DNA of 64,000 nt from Lacisediminihabitans sp040549525 (GTDB lineage Bacteria; Actinomycetota; Actinomycetes; Actinomycetales; Microbacteriaceae). Positions 49,427 to 58,332 of the stretch are shown piece by piece. Location: the NCBI RefSeq assembly GCF_040549525.1, contig NZ_JBEPTM010000003.1:310001-374000 (forward strand), in the 5' to 3' direction. Under the pieces are notes generated by a model. It saw only the letters and a list, made by a program, of their open reading frames with translations, had not been told where the DNA came from and did no database searches. Made by a program: the position numbers and the translations under genes. The number at the start of each line of letters is the position of its first letter. The first letter of the stretch is position 1.

Positions 49427-50704
49427 ATGGCTCGAATAGGTGAGAGCGCCGATCTGCTCAAGTGTTCCTTCTGTGGCAAGAGCCAGAAGCAGGTTCAGCA
49501 ACTGATCGCCGGTCCGGGCGTGTACATCTGCGACGAGTGCGTCGAGCTGTGCAACGAGATCATTGAGGAGCGCCTGGCCGAAGCCGGCGAGGAGTCCTCC
49601 AGCGAGTTCGAGCTTCCGAAGCCCCGCGAGATCTTCAACTTCCTCGAGGAATACGTGATCGGGCAGGAGGCCGCGAAGAAGGCGCTCTCGGTCGCCGTCT
49701 ACAACCACTACAAGCGCATCCGCTCCCGCAACACGATCACCTCGGCGGATGCGGTGATCGACGATGTGGAGATCGCCAAGTCGAACATCCTGCTCATCGG
49801 TCCGACCGGTTGCGGCAAGACCTACTTGGCCCAGACTCTCGCGAAGCGACTCAATGTGCCCTTCGCCGTTGCGGATGCGACGGCGCTGACCGAGGCCGGC
49901 TACGTCGGCGAAGACGTGGAGAACATCCTCCTCAAGCTGATCCAGGCTGCGGACTACGACGTGAAGCGCGCAGAGACCGGCATCATCTACATCGACGAGA
50001 TCGACAAGATCGCCCGCAAGGCCGAGAACCCGTCCATCACGCGGGATGTCTCTGGCGAGGGCGTGCAGCAGGCCCTGCTCAAGATTCTCGAGGGCACGGT
50101 CGCCTCCGTTCCGCCACAGGGTGGCCGCAAGCATCCGCACCAGGAGTTCATCCAGGTCGACACCACCAACGTGCTCTTCATCGTGGCCGGCGCGTTCGCC
50201 GGGCTCGAGGAGATCATCTCCCAGCGCGCGGGCAAGAAGGGAATCGGCTTCGGCGCCCCGCTGCACAGCAAGGGCGACGATGTGAACCTGTTCGGCGAGG
50301 TGCTGCCGGAAGACCTGCACAAGTTCGGACTCATTCCCGAATTCATCGGCCGCCTCCCCGTTGTCGCGACAGTGACGCCGCTCGACCAGGTCGCGCTGAT
50401 GGAGATCCTCACCAAGCCGAAGAACGCCCTGGTGCGCCAGTACCAGCGCATGTTCGACCTCGATGGCGTGATCCTCGATTTCGAGCAGGATGCCCTCGAA
50501 GCCATCGCCGACCTCGCCGTGCTGCGCCAGACCGGCGCTCGCGGCCTGCGCTCGATCATGGAAGAGGTGCTCGGGCCGATCATGTTCGACGTGCCGTCGA
50601 ACGACGACATCGCCCGCGTGATCGTGACGAAGGCGGCGGTGCTCGAGAACGCGCTGCCGACGATCGTGAACCACAAGGCGCCACGCCAGGAGAAGTCGGC
50701 CTGA
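49427..50704 (+). CDS. clpX: ATP-dependent Clp protease ATP-binding subunit ClpX
   Basis: 425 residues from ATG 49427, which follows a strong AGGAGGAGG. The N-terminal zinc domain has Cys13, Cys16, Cys35 and Cys38 (LKCSFCGKS ... YICDECVEL). The AAA+ module has Walker A GPTGCGKT (about 125-132), Walker B IIYIDEIDKIA, the pore loop ADATALTEAGYVGEDVE and the RKHPHQEF and GARGLRSIMEE motifs. The IGF-type ClpP-docking loop (KGIGFGAP) is present. It unfolds substrates for ClpP1P2. It is separated from clpP2 by the copper genes on the opposite strand. Confidence 0.97.
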   Translation: MARIGESADLLKCSFCGKSQKQVQQLIAGPGVYICDECVELCNEIIEERLAEAGEESSSEFELPKPREIFNFLEEYVIGQEAAKKALSVAVYNHYKRIRSRNTITSADAVIDDVEIAKSNILLIGPTGCGKTYLAQTLAKRLNVPFAVADATALTEAGYVGEDVENILLKLIQAADYDVKRAETGIIYIDEIDKIARKAENPSITRDVSGEGVQQALLKILEGTVASVPPQGGRKHPHQEFIQVDTTNVLFIVAGAFAGLEEIISQRAGKKGIGFGAPLHSKGDDVNLFGEVLPEDLHKFGLIPEFIGRLPVVATVTPLDQVALMEILTKPKNALVRQYQRMFDLDGVILDFEQDALEAIADLAVLRQTGARGLRSIMEEVLGPIMFDVPSNDDIARVIVTKAAVLENALPTIVNHKAPRQEKSA

Positions 50705-50935
50705 TCCGATCGCGGTCGCTCGCCTCGGCCCACACACCGGGCGTCCACGGACACTCCGGACCGGCGCGCTCGCCCCGGTAGTCCGCGAACGCCCGGGGAG
50801 TGCCGCACTGCGTTGCCGGGCCACCGCACACCGCTCGCCAGCCACGGGCCACGGGTGCGGGATTGGCCGGGGACGCCGGCTCGCGCGCGCCCCTAGGCTG
50901 GGGGCATCATCCCCGACGAGAGAGCCCGATAGCCC
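50705..50935. other. Intergenic region with a possible -10 element
   Basis: The 231 bases between clpX and the transporter carry no gene. TAGGCT at 50894-50899 fits a -10 hexamer and would start a transcript about 30 bases before the earliest possible transporter start. Confidence 0.45.
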
Positions 50936-51001
50936 ATAGTCCAGCCGATCATCGCGGGGATCGTCGCCGCCATCACCGGGTTCTCGAGCTCGTTCGCCAT
51001 C

Positions 51002-52102
51002 GTGCTCGCGGGGCTCGCCGCCGTCGGGGCCACCGAATCGCAATCGGCCTCGGGCCTGCTGGCGATCTGTGTCGTGCAGGGGCTGCTCTCGATCGTGCTG
51101 AGCGCCGTCTACCGCGTTCCGGTGAAGTTCGCCTGGAGCACCCCGGGGGCCGCGCTGCTCGTCGCGACGGCGGGCGTGACCGGGCGGTTCGCCGAGGCGA
51201 TCGCGGCCTTCATCGTCGCGGCGACCCTCATCGTGCTGGTCGGACTCTGGCCGGCCCTGGAGAGGCTCATCGGGCGGATCCCACGACCCGTATCCAGCGC
51301 CATGCTCGCCGGCATCCTGCTGCCGCTCTGCCTTGCCCCGGTGAAGGCCGCCGTCGCGATCCCGCTGCTCGCGATCCCGGTAATCCTGGTCTGGCTCCTG
51401 CTGTACCGGCTGTCCCCGCGCTGGGCGGTGCCCGCGGCGATAGTGCTGGCCGGGATTCTGCTCGCGGTCACCGCGGGGGACGGATGGCTCGCCGGTGCGC
51501 ACCTCGCGCCGCAACTCGTCTTCGTGGCGCCGGTCTTCGATCCTCTCGTCGTCGTGAGTCTCGCGATCCCGCTGTTCATCGTCACGATGGCCGGACAGAA
51601 CATTCCGGGCGCCGCCATTCTCAACAACTTCGGCTATCGTGCGCCGGTGCGCTCGGCGCTCGTCTCATCGGGGGTGATGTCCGGCGTCGGGGCACTCTTC
51701 GGGGGGATCACCGTCAACTTCGCGGCGCTCACGCAGGCGCTGACGGCCGGTCCGGAGGCATCCCCCGACCGGACGAAGCGCTGGATCGCTCCCGTCGCGG
51801 CCGGGGTCACCTACATCGCGCTCGGCATGCTCGCCGGGGTCGCGACGGCTTTCGTTTCCGCGTCGCCGCCCCTGCTGATCGAGGCTGTGGCGGGGCTCGC
51901 GCTGCTCAGCGCGCTGATCGGTGCGGTCGTGGCTGCGGTGGAGGATGCGGCACACCGACTCGCGGCGATCCTCACCTTCCTGGTGACGGCATCCGGGATC
52001 GTCGTCGGGGGAGTCGGATCGGCCTTCTGGGGACTGCTGGTGGGGGCACTGGTGCTGCTCTGGCTGGGCTGGCGCAGAAGAGAGGCATCACCGCGCGCGT
52101 GA
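51002..52102 (+). CDS. BenE-like benzoate/H+ symporter family protein, start unclear
   Basis: 366 residues from the first standard start, GTG 51002. Ten or more helices and the family segments VYRVPVKFAWSTPGAALL, IPLFIVTMAGQNIPGAAILNNFGYRAPVRSALVSSG and GVTYIALGMLAG match BenE transporters. The in-frame codons from ATA 50936 to 51001 encode QPIIAGIVAAITGFSSSFAI, which is the normal first helix of the family, yet no ATG, GTG, TTG or CTG occurs there before an in-frame stop (TAG 50930). Either a rare start codon (ATA/ATC) is used, the first helix is lost, or there is a sequence error. No aromatic-degradation genes are nearby, so the substrate is uncertain. Confidence 0.75.
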   Translation: MLAGLAAVGATESQSASGLLAICVVQGLLSIVLSAVYRVPVKFAWSTPGAALLVATAGVTGRFAEAIAAFIVAATLIVLVGLWPALERLIGRIPRPVSSAMLAGILLPLCLAPVKAAVAIPLLAIPVILVWLLLYRLSPRWAVPAAIVLAGILLAVTAGDGWLAGAHLAPQLVFVAPVFDPLVVVSLAIPLFIVTMAGQNIPGAAILNNFGYRAPVRSALVSSGVMSGVGALFGGITVNFAALTQALTAGPEASPDRTKRWIAPVAAGVTYIALGMLAGVATAFVSASPPLLIEAVAGLALLSALIGAVVAAVEDAAHRLAAILTFLVTASGIVVGGVGSAFWGLLVGALVLLWLGWRRREASPRA

Positions 52103-52165
52103 GTGACACCCGCGCTCTAACGTTCGGGCGCGGGCGCCCCTCTGGCGCGTTGTGGCTCTCTCGCC

Positions 52166-54205
52166 TCAGGCGCCGAGCAGGCCCCGGCGCTTCAGCAGAG
52201 GCTCGATCACGGCATCGCGACCGCGGAAGTCGCGGTAGGCCTCGAGCGGATCCTTCGATCCGCCGACACCGAGCAGCCGGTCGCGGAAGCGGTCGCCGTT
52301 CGCCCGCGTGAGTCCGCCGTTCTCGGTGAACCAGTCGACGGTGTCGGCATCCAGCACCTCGCTCCAGATGTAGGAGTAGTAACCCGCGTCGTAGCCGCCG
52401 GAGAAGGTGTGGGCGAAGTACGCGCTCGAATACCGGGTGGGTACGGCCGGGTTGTCGAGACCCGCGGCCGCGAGAGCCTCGGCCTCGAACTCGGCGACAT
52501 CGTCGACGGTATCGTCCGCCGAGAGTCGGTGCCAGGCCTGGTCGAGCATCGCCGCGGCGAGATACTCGCTGGTCTTGAAACCCTCGTTGAAGGCGGACGA
52601 CGCCTGGATCTTCTCCACGAACGCCGCAGGCATCGGCTCACCGGTCTGGTAGTGCACGGCGTAGTTCGCCAGGATCTCGGGCCAGAGCATCCACATCTCG
52701 TTCACCTGGCTCGGGAACTCCACGAAGTCGCGGAACACGTTGGTACCGGCGAACTTGGGGTAGGTCACCCGCGCGAACAACCCGTGAAGGGCGTGCCCGA
52801 ACTCGTGGAAGAAGGTGTTCACCTCGTCGTAGGTGAGCAGGGTGGGTTCTCCCGCGGCGGGTTTCGGAACGTTGAGGTTGTTCACCACTGTCACCGGCTG
52901 GTCGAGCAGGGCATTCTGGGAGATGAGCGGGTTCATCCACGCGCCGCCGCGCTTCGAGTCGCGGGTGTAGAGGTCGAGCACGTACAGACCCACGGGGGTG
53001 CCGTCGTCGTTGTGCACCTCGAAGACGCGGGCGTCCGGATGGTACGCCTGGAGGTCTTCTCGCTCGGTGAAGGTCACCCCGTAGACCTGGTTCGCGGCGA
53101 AGAACACGCCGTCCTGCAGCACCCGCTCGGCTTCGAAGTAGGGACGCATCTGCGCGGTGTCCACGTCGTACGTGGCGATACGCACCTTCTCGGTGTAGAA
53201 CGCCCAGTCGGCGGCCGTGATCGGCGCGCCATCCGTCACCTGGAGCTGCAGGTCGTCCTGCTCGGCGCGGGCGTTGCGGGCCGCAACGGGCGCGAGTCGT
53301 CCGAGCATCGCGGCGACGGCCTCGGGGGTCTTCGCGGTCTCGTCGGCGGTCACGTAGGCGGCGTGGTTTCCGAAGCCGAGCAGTCTCGCCCGCTGGGCAC
53401 GCAGGTGGGTGATCTCGAGCACCAGCTCGCGGTTGTCGTTGGCACCTAGGCGGCTGCCGCGCGCGCGGGAGGCTTCCATGATCCGCGCCCGCACGGCCGG
53501 CTTGGTGAGGGCATCGAGGTAGGGATGACCGGTCGGCAGCACCAGGGTGACGAGGTACTTGCCCTCGAGGCCGCGGTCCTTTGCGGCTTCCGCTGCCGCG
53601 GAGATCTCGCCGGCCTCGAGGCCATCGAGGTCTGCGAGATCGTCGATCACGACGGCCAGCTCGTTGGTGTCGGCCAAGAGATTCTTCTCGAAGCGGGTCG
53701 TGAGGGTCGAGAGCTTCTGATTGAACTCGCGCAGCTTCGCCTTCTCGGCCTCGTCGAGCCCGGCACCGGCAAGGGTGAACTCGGCGTAGTACCGCTCCAC
53801 CAGGTACCGGGATTCGGGGTCGAGATCGAGCTGCTCGAGTTGGTCGTGCAGGGTCTTGATGCGCCAGTACAGCTGCGCATCCAGCCTGATGGCGTCGGAG
53901 TGGGCCGCGAGCAGGGGAGCGATCTCTTCTTCGAGGTCGTTCGTGAAGTCGGTGCTGTCGGCCGAACTCTTGTTGAAGAAGACCGTTGCGACGCGTTCGA
54001 GGGTCTGGCCGGACTTCTCGAGGGCGATCATCGTGTTCTCGAATGTCGGCATGTCGCGGCGACTGGTGATGGCGGAGATCTCGGCGAGCTGCTCCTCGAA
54101 GCCGCGCTCGAAGGCCGGGCGGTAGTGGTCATCGGTGATGTCCGCGAAGGGCGGGAGACCGTAGGGGAGGGTGCTGGGCGCGAAGAAGGGATTCTGTTCA
54201 ACCAT
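52166..54205 (-). CDS. M3 family metallopeptidase (peptidyl-dipeptidase Dcp / oligopeptidase A-like)
   Basis: 679 residues, normal for the M3 family. The zinc motif HEFGHALHGLF (about 455-465) gives two His ligands and the catalytic Glu; the downstream acidic ligand is in EFPSQVNEMW. N-terminal LPPFADITDDHYRPAFERGFEEQLAEI and C-terminal YYSYIWSEVLDADTVDWF are typical. The enzyme is cytoplasmic (no signal) and cleaves short peptides, finishing protein turnover. It is divergent from the ArsR-type regulator; the gap holds four 14-bp tandem repeats close to its start, so it may be a target of that regulator. Confidence 0.93.
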   Translation of the reverse strand: MVEQNPFFAPSTLPYGLPPFADITDDHYRPAFERGFEEQLAEISAITSRRDMPTFENTMIALEKSGQTLERVATVFFNKSSADSTDFTNDLEEEIAPLLAAHSDAIRLDAQLYWRIKTLHDQLEQLDLDPESRYLVERYYAEFTLAGAGLDEAEKAKLREFNQKLSTLTTRFEKNLLADTNELAVVIDDLADLDGLEAGEISAAAEAAKDRGLEGKYLVTLVLPTGHPYLDALTKPAVRARIMEASRARGSRLGANDNRELVLEITHLRAQRARLLGFGNHAAYVTADETAKTPEAVAAMLGRLAPVAARNARAEQDDLQLQVTDGAPITAADWAFYTEKVRIATYDVDTAQMRPYFEAERVLQDGVFFAANQVYGVTFTEREDLQAYHPDARVFEVHNDDGTPVGLYVLDLYTRDSKRGGAWMNPLISQNALLDQPVTVVNNLNVPKPAAGEPTLLTYDEVNTFFHEFGHALHGLFARVTYPKFAGTNVFRDFVEFPSQVNEMWMLWPEILANYAVHYQTGEPMPAAFVEKIQASSAFNEGFKTSEYLAAAMLDQAWHRLSADDTVDDVAEFEAEALAAAGLDNPAVPTRYSSAYFAHTFSGGYDAGYYSYIWSEVLDADTVDWFTENGGLTRANGDRFRDRLLGVGGSKDPLEAYRDFRGRDAVIEPLLKRRGLLGA

Positions 54206-54228
54206 GCCTCCAGCCTAGGGTGGCGGAG

Positions 54229-54288
54229 TGCAAAGGAACAATTGCAAAGAAACTCTTGCAAAGAAAGTCTTGCAAAGAAAGCTTTGCA
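54229..54288. repeat. 14-bp tandem repeats (TGCAAAG...) in a divergent promoter
   Basis: Four adjacent 14-bp units begin with TGCAAAG (54229, 54243, 54257, 54271). The last unit plus the following TGCA forms TGCAAAGAAAGCTTTGCA, a palindrome with 7-base arms. The array fills the 99-bp gap between the M3 peptidase and the ArsR-type gene and is probably an operator array for that regulator. Confidence 0.8.
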
Positions 54289-54304
54289 CTGGTAACTTCT
54301 CCCC

Positions 54305-54922
54305 ATGGACGAACACGAACAGGAGCGGAGCATCCCCGAGCGGCGGGAGATCGACCTCGACTCGCTCAAGGGACTCGCTCATCCCTTGAGGGTGCGAATC
54401 GTCGACGTGCTGTCGACCCACGGCAGCCTCACCGCGAGTGGGCTGGCCGAGCGTTTAGGGGAGTCGAGCGGTGCGACCAGCTACCACCTTCGCCAGCTCG
54501 AGCGGCATGGTTTCGTGCGTGAGGTCACGGGCAAGGGCACCGGTCGGGAGCGTTGGTGGGAGCGGGTGCCCGGAGGCATCACGATCTCGGACCGTGCCAT
54601 CACCGACACGCCCACCGGGCGTGCGGCCTCGAGCCTGGTGCTCACGCAGTGGGAGCGCAATCGGTCGCAACTGGTGCTCGACTTCGCCCACCGCGGCTGG
54701 GAGGTCCTTCCACACGAATGGACCGATCCGACCGTCTTCAGCTCCTCGAACCTGCGGCTCACCGCGGACCAGCTGGCGGAGGTCAGCGGCGCAATAGAGC
54801 GATGTCTCGAGGACATCGTCGAGAGATTCCGCGGAAAGGATGCGCCGGGCGCACGCCCCGTGCTCATCCACTTCGATGCTTTCCCGATCGTCGACGGTGT
54901 GGCAACACCACCGGAAGACTGA
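54305..54922 (+). CDS. ArsR-like winged helix-turn-helix regulator
   Basis: 205 residues. The N-terminal HTH_20/ArsR domain reads LDSLKGLAHPLRVRIVDVLSTHGSLTASGLAERLGESSGATSYHLRQLERHGFVREV (about 18-74), followed by a wing RERWWERVPGG. No metal-binding cysteines are seen, so it is not an arsenic sensor. The C-terminal half (about 105-200) is a helical dimer or ligand domain of unknown specificity. The 14-bp repeats just upstream include a palindrome and are likely its operators, controlling itself and the divergent peptidase. Confidence 0.85.
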   Translation: MDEHEQERSIPERREIDLDSLKGLAHPLRVRIVDVLSTHGSLTASGLAERLGESSGATSYHLRQLERHGFVREVTGKGTGRERWWERVPGGITISDRAITDTPTGRAASSLVLTQWERNRSQLVLDFAHRGWEVLPHEWTDPTVFSSSNLRLTADQLAEVSGAIERCLEDIVERFRGKDAPGARPVLIHFDAFPIVDGVATPPED

Positions 54923-54989
54923 CCGGATTTCGGCCCCGAAAATGTCGGTGGCCGAGCCTAGATTTGCTCTGACGAGGAGGTGAAAAACA

Positions 54990-55238
54990 ATGACATCAGC
55001 AGTCGCACTCCAGCACTCCAGCGCGCTTCCCTCCGCCCGTCGCGGCTCTCGCCGCGCGCAGCCCCGAGGCTTCGACCGGTTCGTGATCCGGGTCAGCGTG
55101 GCGATGCTCCGGTGGGCGCGCACACGCGCGGACCGCTCGATCGTGCCCCATGACGAGGCCGTGCTGCGAAACCGCAACGCCCTCGATCGCGACGCGCGCG
55201 AGACGGCGTCCCCGCTCGGCCCGATTCGACTCGTCTAG
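54990..55238 (+). CDS. Small basic protein, function unknown
   Basis: 82 residues with an excellent Shine-Dalgarno (GAGGAGGTG, about 9 bases before ATG 54990). It is Arg-rich (RRGSRRAQPRGFDRFVIRVSVAMLRWARTRADRS). A short amphipathic helix FVIRVSVAMLRWAR could touch the membrane or a nucleic acid. It ends GPIRLV. No family is recognised. It has its own promoter-like region after the regulator gene and is convergent with the small gene at 55329. Confidence 0.6.
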   Translation: MTSAVALQHSSALPSARRGSRRAQPRGFDRFVIRVSVAMLRWARTRADRSIVPHDEAVLRNRNALDRDARETASPLGPIRLV

Positions 55239-55328
55239 GAGCGACGCCCCCGCACAGCGACTTCTCCGCCGAGAGCCGGTCTCGTCCTGGGAGCCGAGCC
55301 CCTGTTGGCCGCGTTCGCCCGCCGAGGA

Positions 55329-55556
55329 TCAGTCCGTCGACGCGACGATGAAGACCTCGCCACCGGAATAGCGGATGACCGTGCCATCATCGAGCTCGAC
55401 GACGGGGTTTCCCTCCAGCCAGGTGAGCGTCCAGCGCAGCAGGCTGGTGTCGATCCCTTCGAGGTCGGCCTCGATCGACGTCACGGCGTCGATGACGAGT
55501 TGGGGGAGGCGGGCCGGTGCCTCGGCACCGACCGCCCAGCGAGTTCCCATCTGCAT
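55329..55556 (-). CDS. Small conserved protein downstream of valS
   Basis: 75 residues from ATG 55556, which lies 2 bases after the valS stop, so it is probably co-translated. The protein is compact and acidic: LPQLVIDAVTSIEADLEGIDTSLLRWTLTWLEGNPVVELDDGTVIRYSGGEVFIVASTD. The second half looks like a small beta fold. No signal or membrane helix. I do not recognise it. ATG 55550 is an alternative start two codons later. Confidence 0.68.
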   Translation of the reverse strand: MQMGTRWAVGAEAPARLPQLVIDAVTSIEADLEGIDTSLLRWTLTWLEGNPVVELDDGTVIRYSGGEVFIVASTD

Positions 55557-55558
55557 GA

Positions 55559-58135
55559 TCAGTTCTCCACAAGTGTCGGGGTGAGCACGACATCGCTCAC
55601 CGTGATCTCGGCTGCCTCGACGAAGTCGATGGTGGCGATGCGTCCCACGTCGCGAAGATCGTCGAGGGCGAGTTGTAGCGTGGCCGGCCCGCTGATGGTG
55701 GCGGAGGTGACATCCGCCTTCTGCGATGCCTTCGCATCGGTCTTCGCGCGTCGGATGCCGATGAGCGCCTCGCCGACGAGGGCCAGGAGCCCGGTGGGCG
55801 TGGCTTCGGTCGGCGCGGTTGGCCACTCGGAGACATGCACCGAGCCGTCGTGGGTCCACGACCACACCTCTTCGGTGGCGAAGGGGATGAACGGTGCGAA
55901 CAGTCTCAGCATCACCTCGAGTGCCGAGCGAAGCGCGGTGACGGCGGAGGCCTGGCCTTCCGGCGAGTCGGTCGAGTAGACCCGTTCCTTCACGAGCTCG
56001 AGGTAGTCGTCACAGAAGGTCCAGAAGAACTTCTCGGTCACCTCGAGGGCCTTGGCGTGGTCGAAAGCGTCGAAGGCCGCGGTCGCCGTCGCCACGACAG
56101 TCGAGAGCTCGGCGAGCATGTCGATGTCGAGGGGGTGCGTGACCGAGTCGGTGAGGCCCTCCGCGGGTGCCGGGAAGCCATAGACGAACTTGGCGGCATT
56201 CAGCACCTTGATCGCCAGGCGTCGACCGATCTTGATCTGCTTGGGGTTCTGCGGATCGAAAGCCGCGTCAGTGCCCAGCCGGCTCGATGCGGCCCAGTAG
56301 CGCACCGCATCCGATCCGTGCTCGTCGAGCATGCCGGAGGGGGTCACGACGTTGCCCTTTGACTTCGACATCTTCTTGCGGTCGGGGTCCACGATGAAGC
56401 CGGAGATCCCGGCGTTCTTCCACGGCACGCTGTGGTTCTCGAGCTCCGCGCGCAGCATGGTGGAGAACAGCCAGGTGCGGATGATGTCCTGGCCCTGGCT
56501 GCGCAGCGAGTAGGGGAACACGAGGTCGAAGAGCTCGGGATCCCGTTCCCAGCCGCCCGCGATCTGCGGCGTGAGGGAGGAGGTGGCCCAGGTGTCCATG
56601 ATGTCGACCTCGCCGATGAAGCCTCCGGGGACGCCGCGCTGGCTCTCGTCGAATCCGGGGGCGGGGGCGGATGCCGGGTCGACCGGCAGCGCGTCTTCGC
56701 CGGGAACGATCACGGCACCCTTCTCGCCCTCGGCATCCAGCTCGTACCAGACCGGGATCGGCACGCCGAAGAAGCGCTGGCGGGAGATGAGCCAGTCGCC
56801 AGTGAGGCCGTTGACCCAGTTGTCGTAACGCACCCGCATGAAGTCGGGCACGAAGTTGACCTCCTGGCCGCGCTCAAGCATGGTGTCGCGCAGCGTCTCG
56901 TCTCGAGCACCGTTGCGGATGTACCACTGCCGGGTCGACACGATCTCGAGGGGCTTGTCACCCTTCTCGAAGAACTTGACCTGGTGCATGATCGGCTTCG
57001 GGTCGCCGATCATCTCGCCGCTGGCCCTCAGCAGCTCCACGCTCTTCGCCTTGGCGCTGAAGACCGTCTTGCCGGCCAGCTCTGCGTAGGCCGCGAGCGC
57101 ACCCTCGCCCATGATCGCCTCCGGCGCCTCCGCCACAATGCGTCCGTCGCGACCGATGATCGTGCGGTTGGGAAGGTCGAGTTCGCGCCACCACACGACG
57201 TCGGTCACGTCTCCGAAGGTGCAGACCATCGCGATGCCCGATCCCTTGTCTTTCTGGGCGAGGTGGTGGGCGCGCACGGGCACCTCGACGCCGAACAGGG
57301 GAGTCTTCACGGTGGTGCCGAACAGGTGCTGGTAGCGCTCGTCATCCGGATGTGCCACCAGCGCCACGCAGGCCGCGAGGAGCTCGGGGCGTGTGGTCTC
57401 GATGAAGACCTCGGTGTCCGCGGCGTGGAAGGCGAGGCGATGGTACGCCGCCGGCTGCTCCTTGTCTTCGAGCTCGGCCTGGGCTACGGCGGTTCGGAAC
57501 GTCACGTCCCACAGGGTCGGGGCATCCGCCTGGTAGGCCTCGCCGCGGGCCAGGTTGCGCAGGAACGCGCGCTGCGCGGCGGTCTGGGCCTCGTCGCCGA
57601 TGGTGCGGTAGCTCTGGGTCCAGTCCACGCTGAGTCCCAGCTTGCGCCAGACGTCCTCGAACTGCGTCTCGTCCTCTGCGGTCAGTCTCTCGCACAGTTC
57701 GATGAAGTTGCGTCGCGCGATCGGCAGCTGGTCTGCGGCCTTGGATGACGCGTTCTCTCCGCCTTCGAGCGGCGGGGTGAACCCGGAATCGTAGGGCAGC
57801 GTCGGGTCGCAACGCACACCGTAATAGTTCTGCACGCGGCGCTCGGTGGGCAGGCCGTTGTCATCCCAGCCCATCGGGTAGAAGAGATTCTTGCCCCGCA
57901 TGCGCTGGTAGCGCGCGATGAGGTCCATGTGCGTGTAGCTGAAGACGTGCCCGATATGCAGGCTCCCGGATGCCGTTGGCGGCGGGGTATCGATGGAGAA
58001 GACGTTGTCTTTGGTCGCGTTGGCCCGGTCGAACCGGTGAGTGCCGGCGGACTCCCAGGCGGCATCCCACTTCGCTTCGAGCCCTTCGAGGGCGGGCTTG
58101 TCGGGAATCTGATCAGCACGGTTGGCGGACGCCAT
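55559..58135 (-). CDS. valS: Valyl-tRNA synthetase
   Basis: 858 residues from ATG 58135, with GGAGA 5-6 bases before it. Class I motifs are PPTASGSLHIGHVFSYTH (HIGH) and DRKKMSKSKGN (KMSKS). The CP1 editing domain includes FIETTRPELLAACVALVAHPDD. WDVTFRTAVAQAELEDKEQPAAYH and the anticodon-binding C-terminal part follow. The shorter length and the second-helix sequence are like the archaeal/actinobacterial ValRS branch. The enzyme charges tRNA-Val in the cytoplasm. No T-box-like leader was recognised in the 197 bases upstream. Confidence 0.95.
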   Translation of the reverse strand: MASANRADQIPDKPALEGLEAKWDAAWESAGTHRFDRANATKDNVFSIDTPPPTASGSLHIGHVFSYTHMDLIARYQRMRGKNLFYPMGWDDNGLPTERRVQNYYGVRCDPTLPYDSGFTPPLEGGENASSKAADQLPIARRNFIELCERLTAEDETQFEDVWRKLGLSVDWTQSYRTIGDEAQTAAQRAFLRNLARGEAYQADAPTLWDVTFRTAVAQAELEDKEQPAAYHRLAFHAADTEVFIETTRPELLAACVALVAHPDDERYQHLFGTTVKTPLFGVEVPVRAHHLAQKDKGSGIAMVCTFGDVTDVVWWRELDLPNRTIIGRDGRIVAEAPEAIMGEGALAAYAELAGKTVFSAKAKSVELLRASGEMIGDPKPIMHQVKFFEKGDKPLEIVSTRQWYIRNGARDETLRDTMLERGQEVNFVPDFMRVRYDNWVNGLTGDWLISRQRFFGVPIPVWYELDAEGEKGAVIVPGEDALPVDPASAPAPGFDESQRGVPGGFIGEVDIMDTWATSSLTPQIAGGWERDPELFDLVFPYSLRSQGQDIIRTWLFSTMLRAELENHSVPWKNAGISGFIVDPDRKKMSKSKGNVVTPSGMLDEHGSDAVRYWAASSRLGTDAAFDPQNPKQIKIGRRLAIKVLNAAKFVYGFPAPAEGLTDSVTHPLDIDMLAELSTVVATATAAFDAFDHAKALEVTEKFFWTFCDDYLELVKERVYSTDSPEGQASAVTALRSALEVMLRLFAPFIPFATEEVWSWTHDGSVHVSEWPTAPTEATPTGLLALVGEALIGIRRAKTDAKASQKADVTSATISGPATLQLALDDLRDVGRIATIDFVEAAEITVSDVVLTPTLVEN

Positions 58136-58332
58136 GTCGTTCTCCGGTTCGATATATGCGGCACCGAGTCGGTGAAGAGGTGCCTGAGTGTGTGAGTGAG
58201 GCAATTCTACAGGCGGCTCACCAGGCGGCGGCCATCGCGAGCCGGTGGCGCCTGCCCGGTGCTGGGCCGGGCCGGGCAGGGCCGGGCCGAAAGACCCTCG
58301 ACTTGCGGGAACGCCGGGAATAGCCTTCCGCC

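Noticed and set aside
49319..51514. A 731-codon minus-strand open frame opposite clpX
   Set aside because: It is antisense to a highly conserved gene and its composition is that of an antisense artefact.
54229..54288. Replication-origin iterons or CRISPR-like array
   Set aside because: Units are 14 bp with no spacers and sit between two divergent genes, one encoding a DNA-binding protein; an operator array is simpler.
54305..54922. Arsenic- or metal-sensing ArsR regulator
   Set aside because: No cysteine pair or His/Asp metal motif is present in the protein, so only the DNA-binding fold supports the ArsR-like name.
58136..58332. T-box leader for valS
   Set aside because: No T-box core sequence or antiterminator pair was recognised in the bases upstream of valS. 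The GC-rich repeats near 58260 (GGGCCGGGC) look like simple low-complexity DNA.
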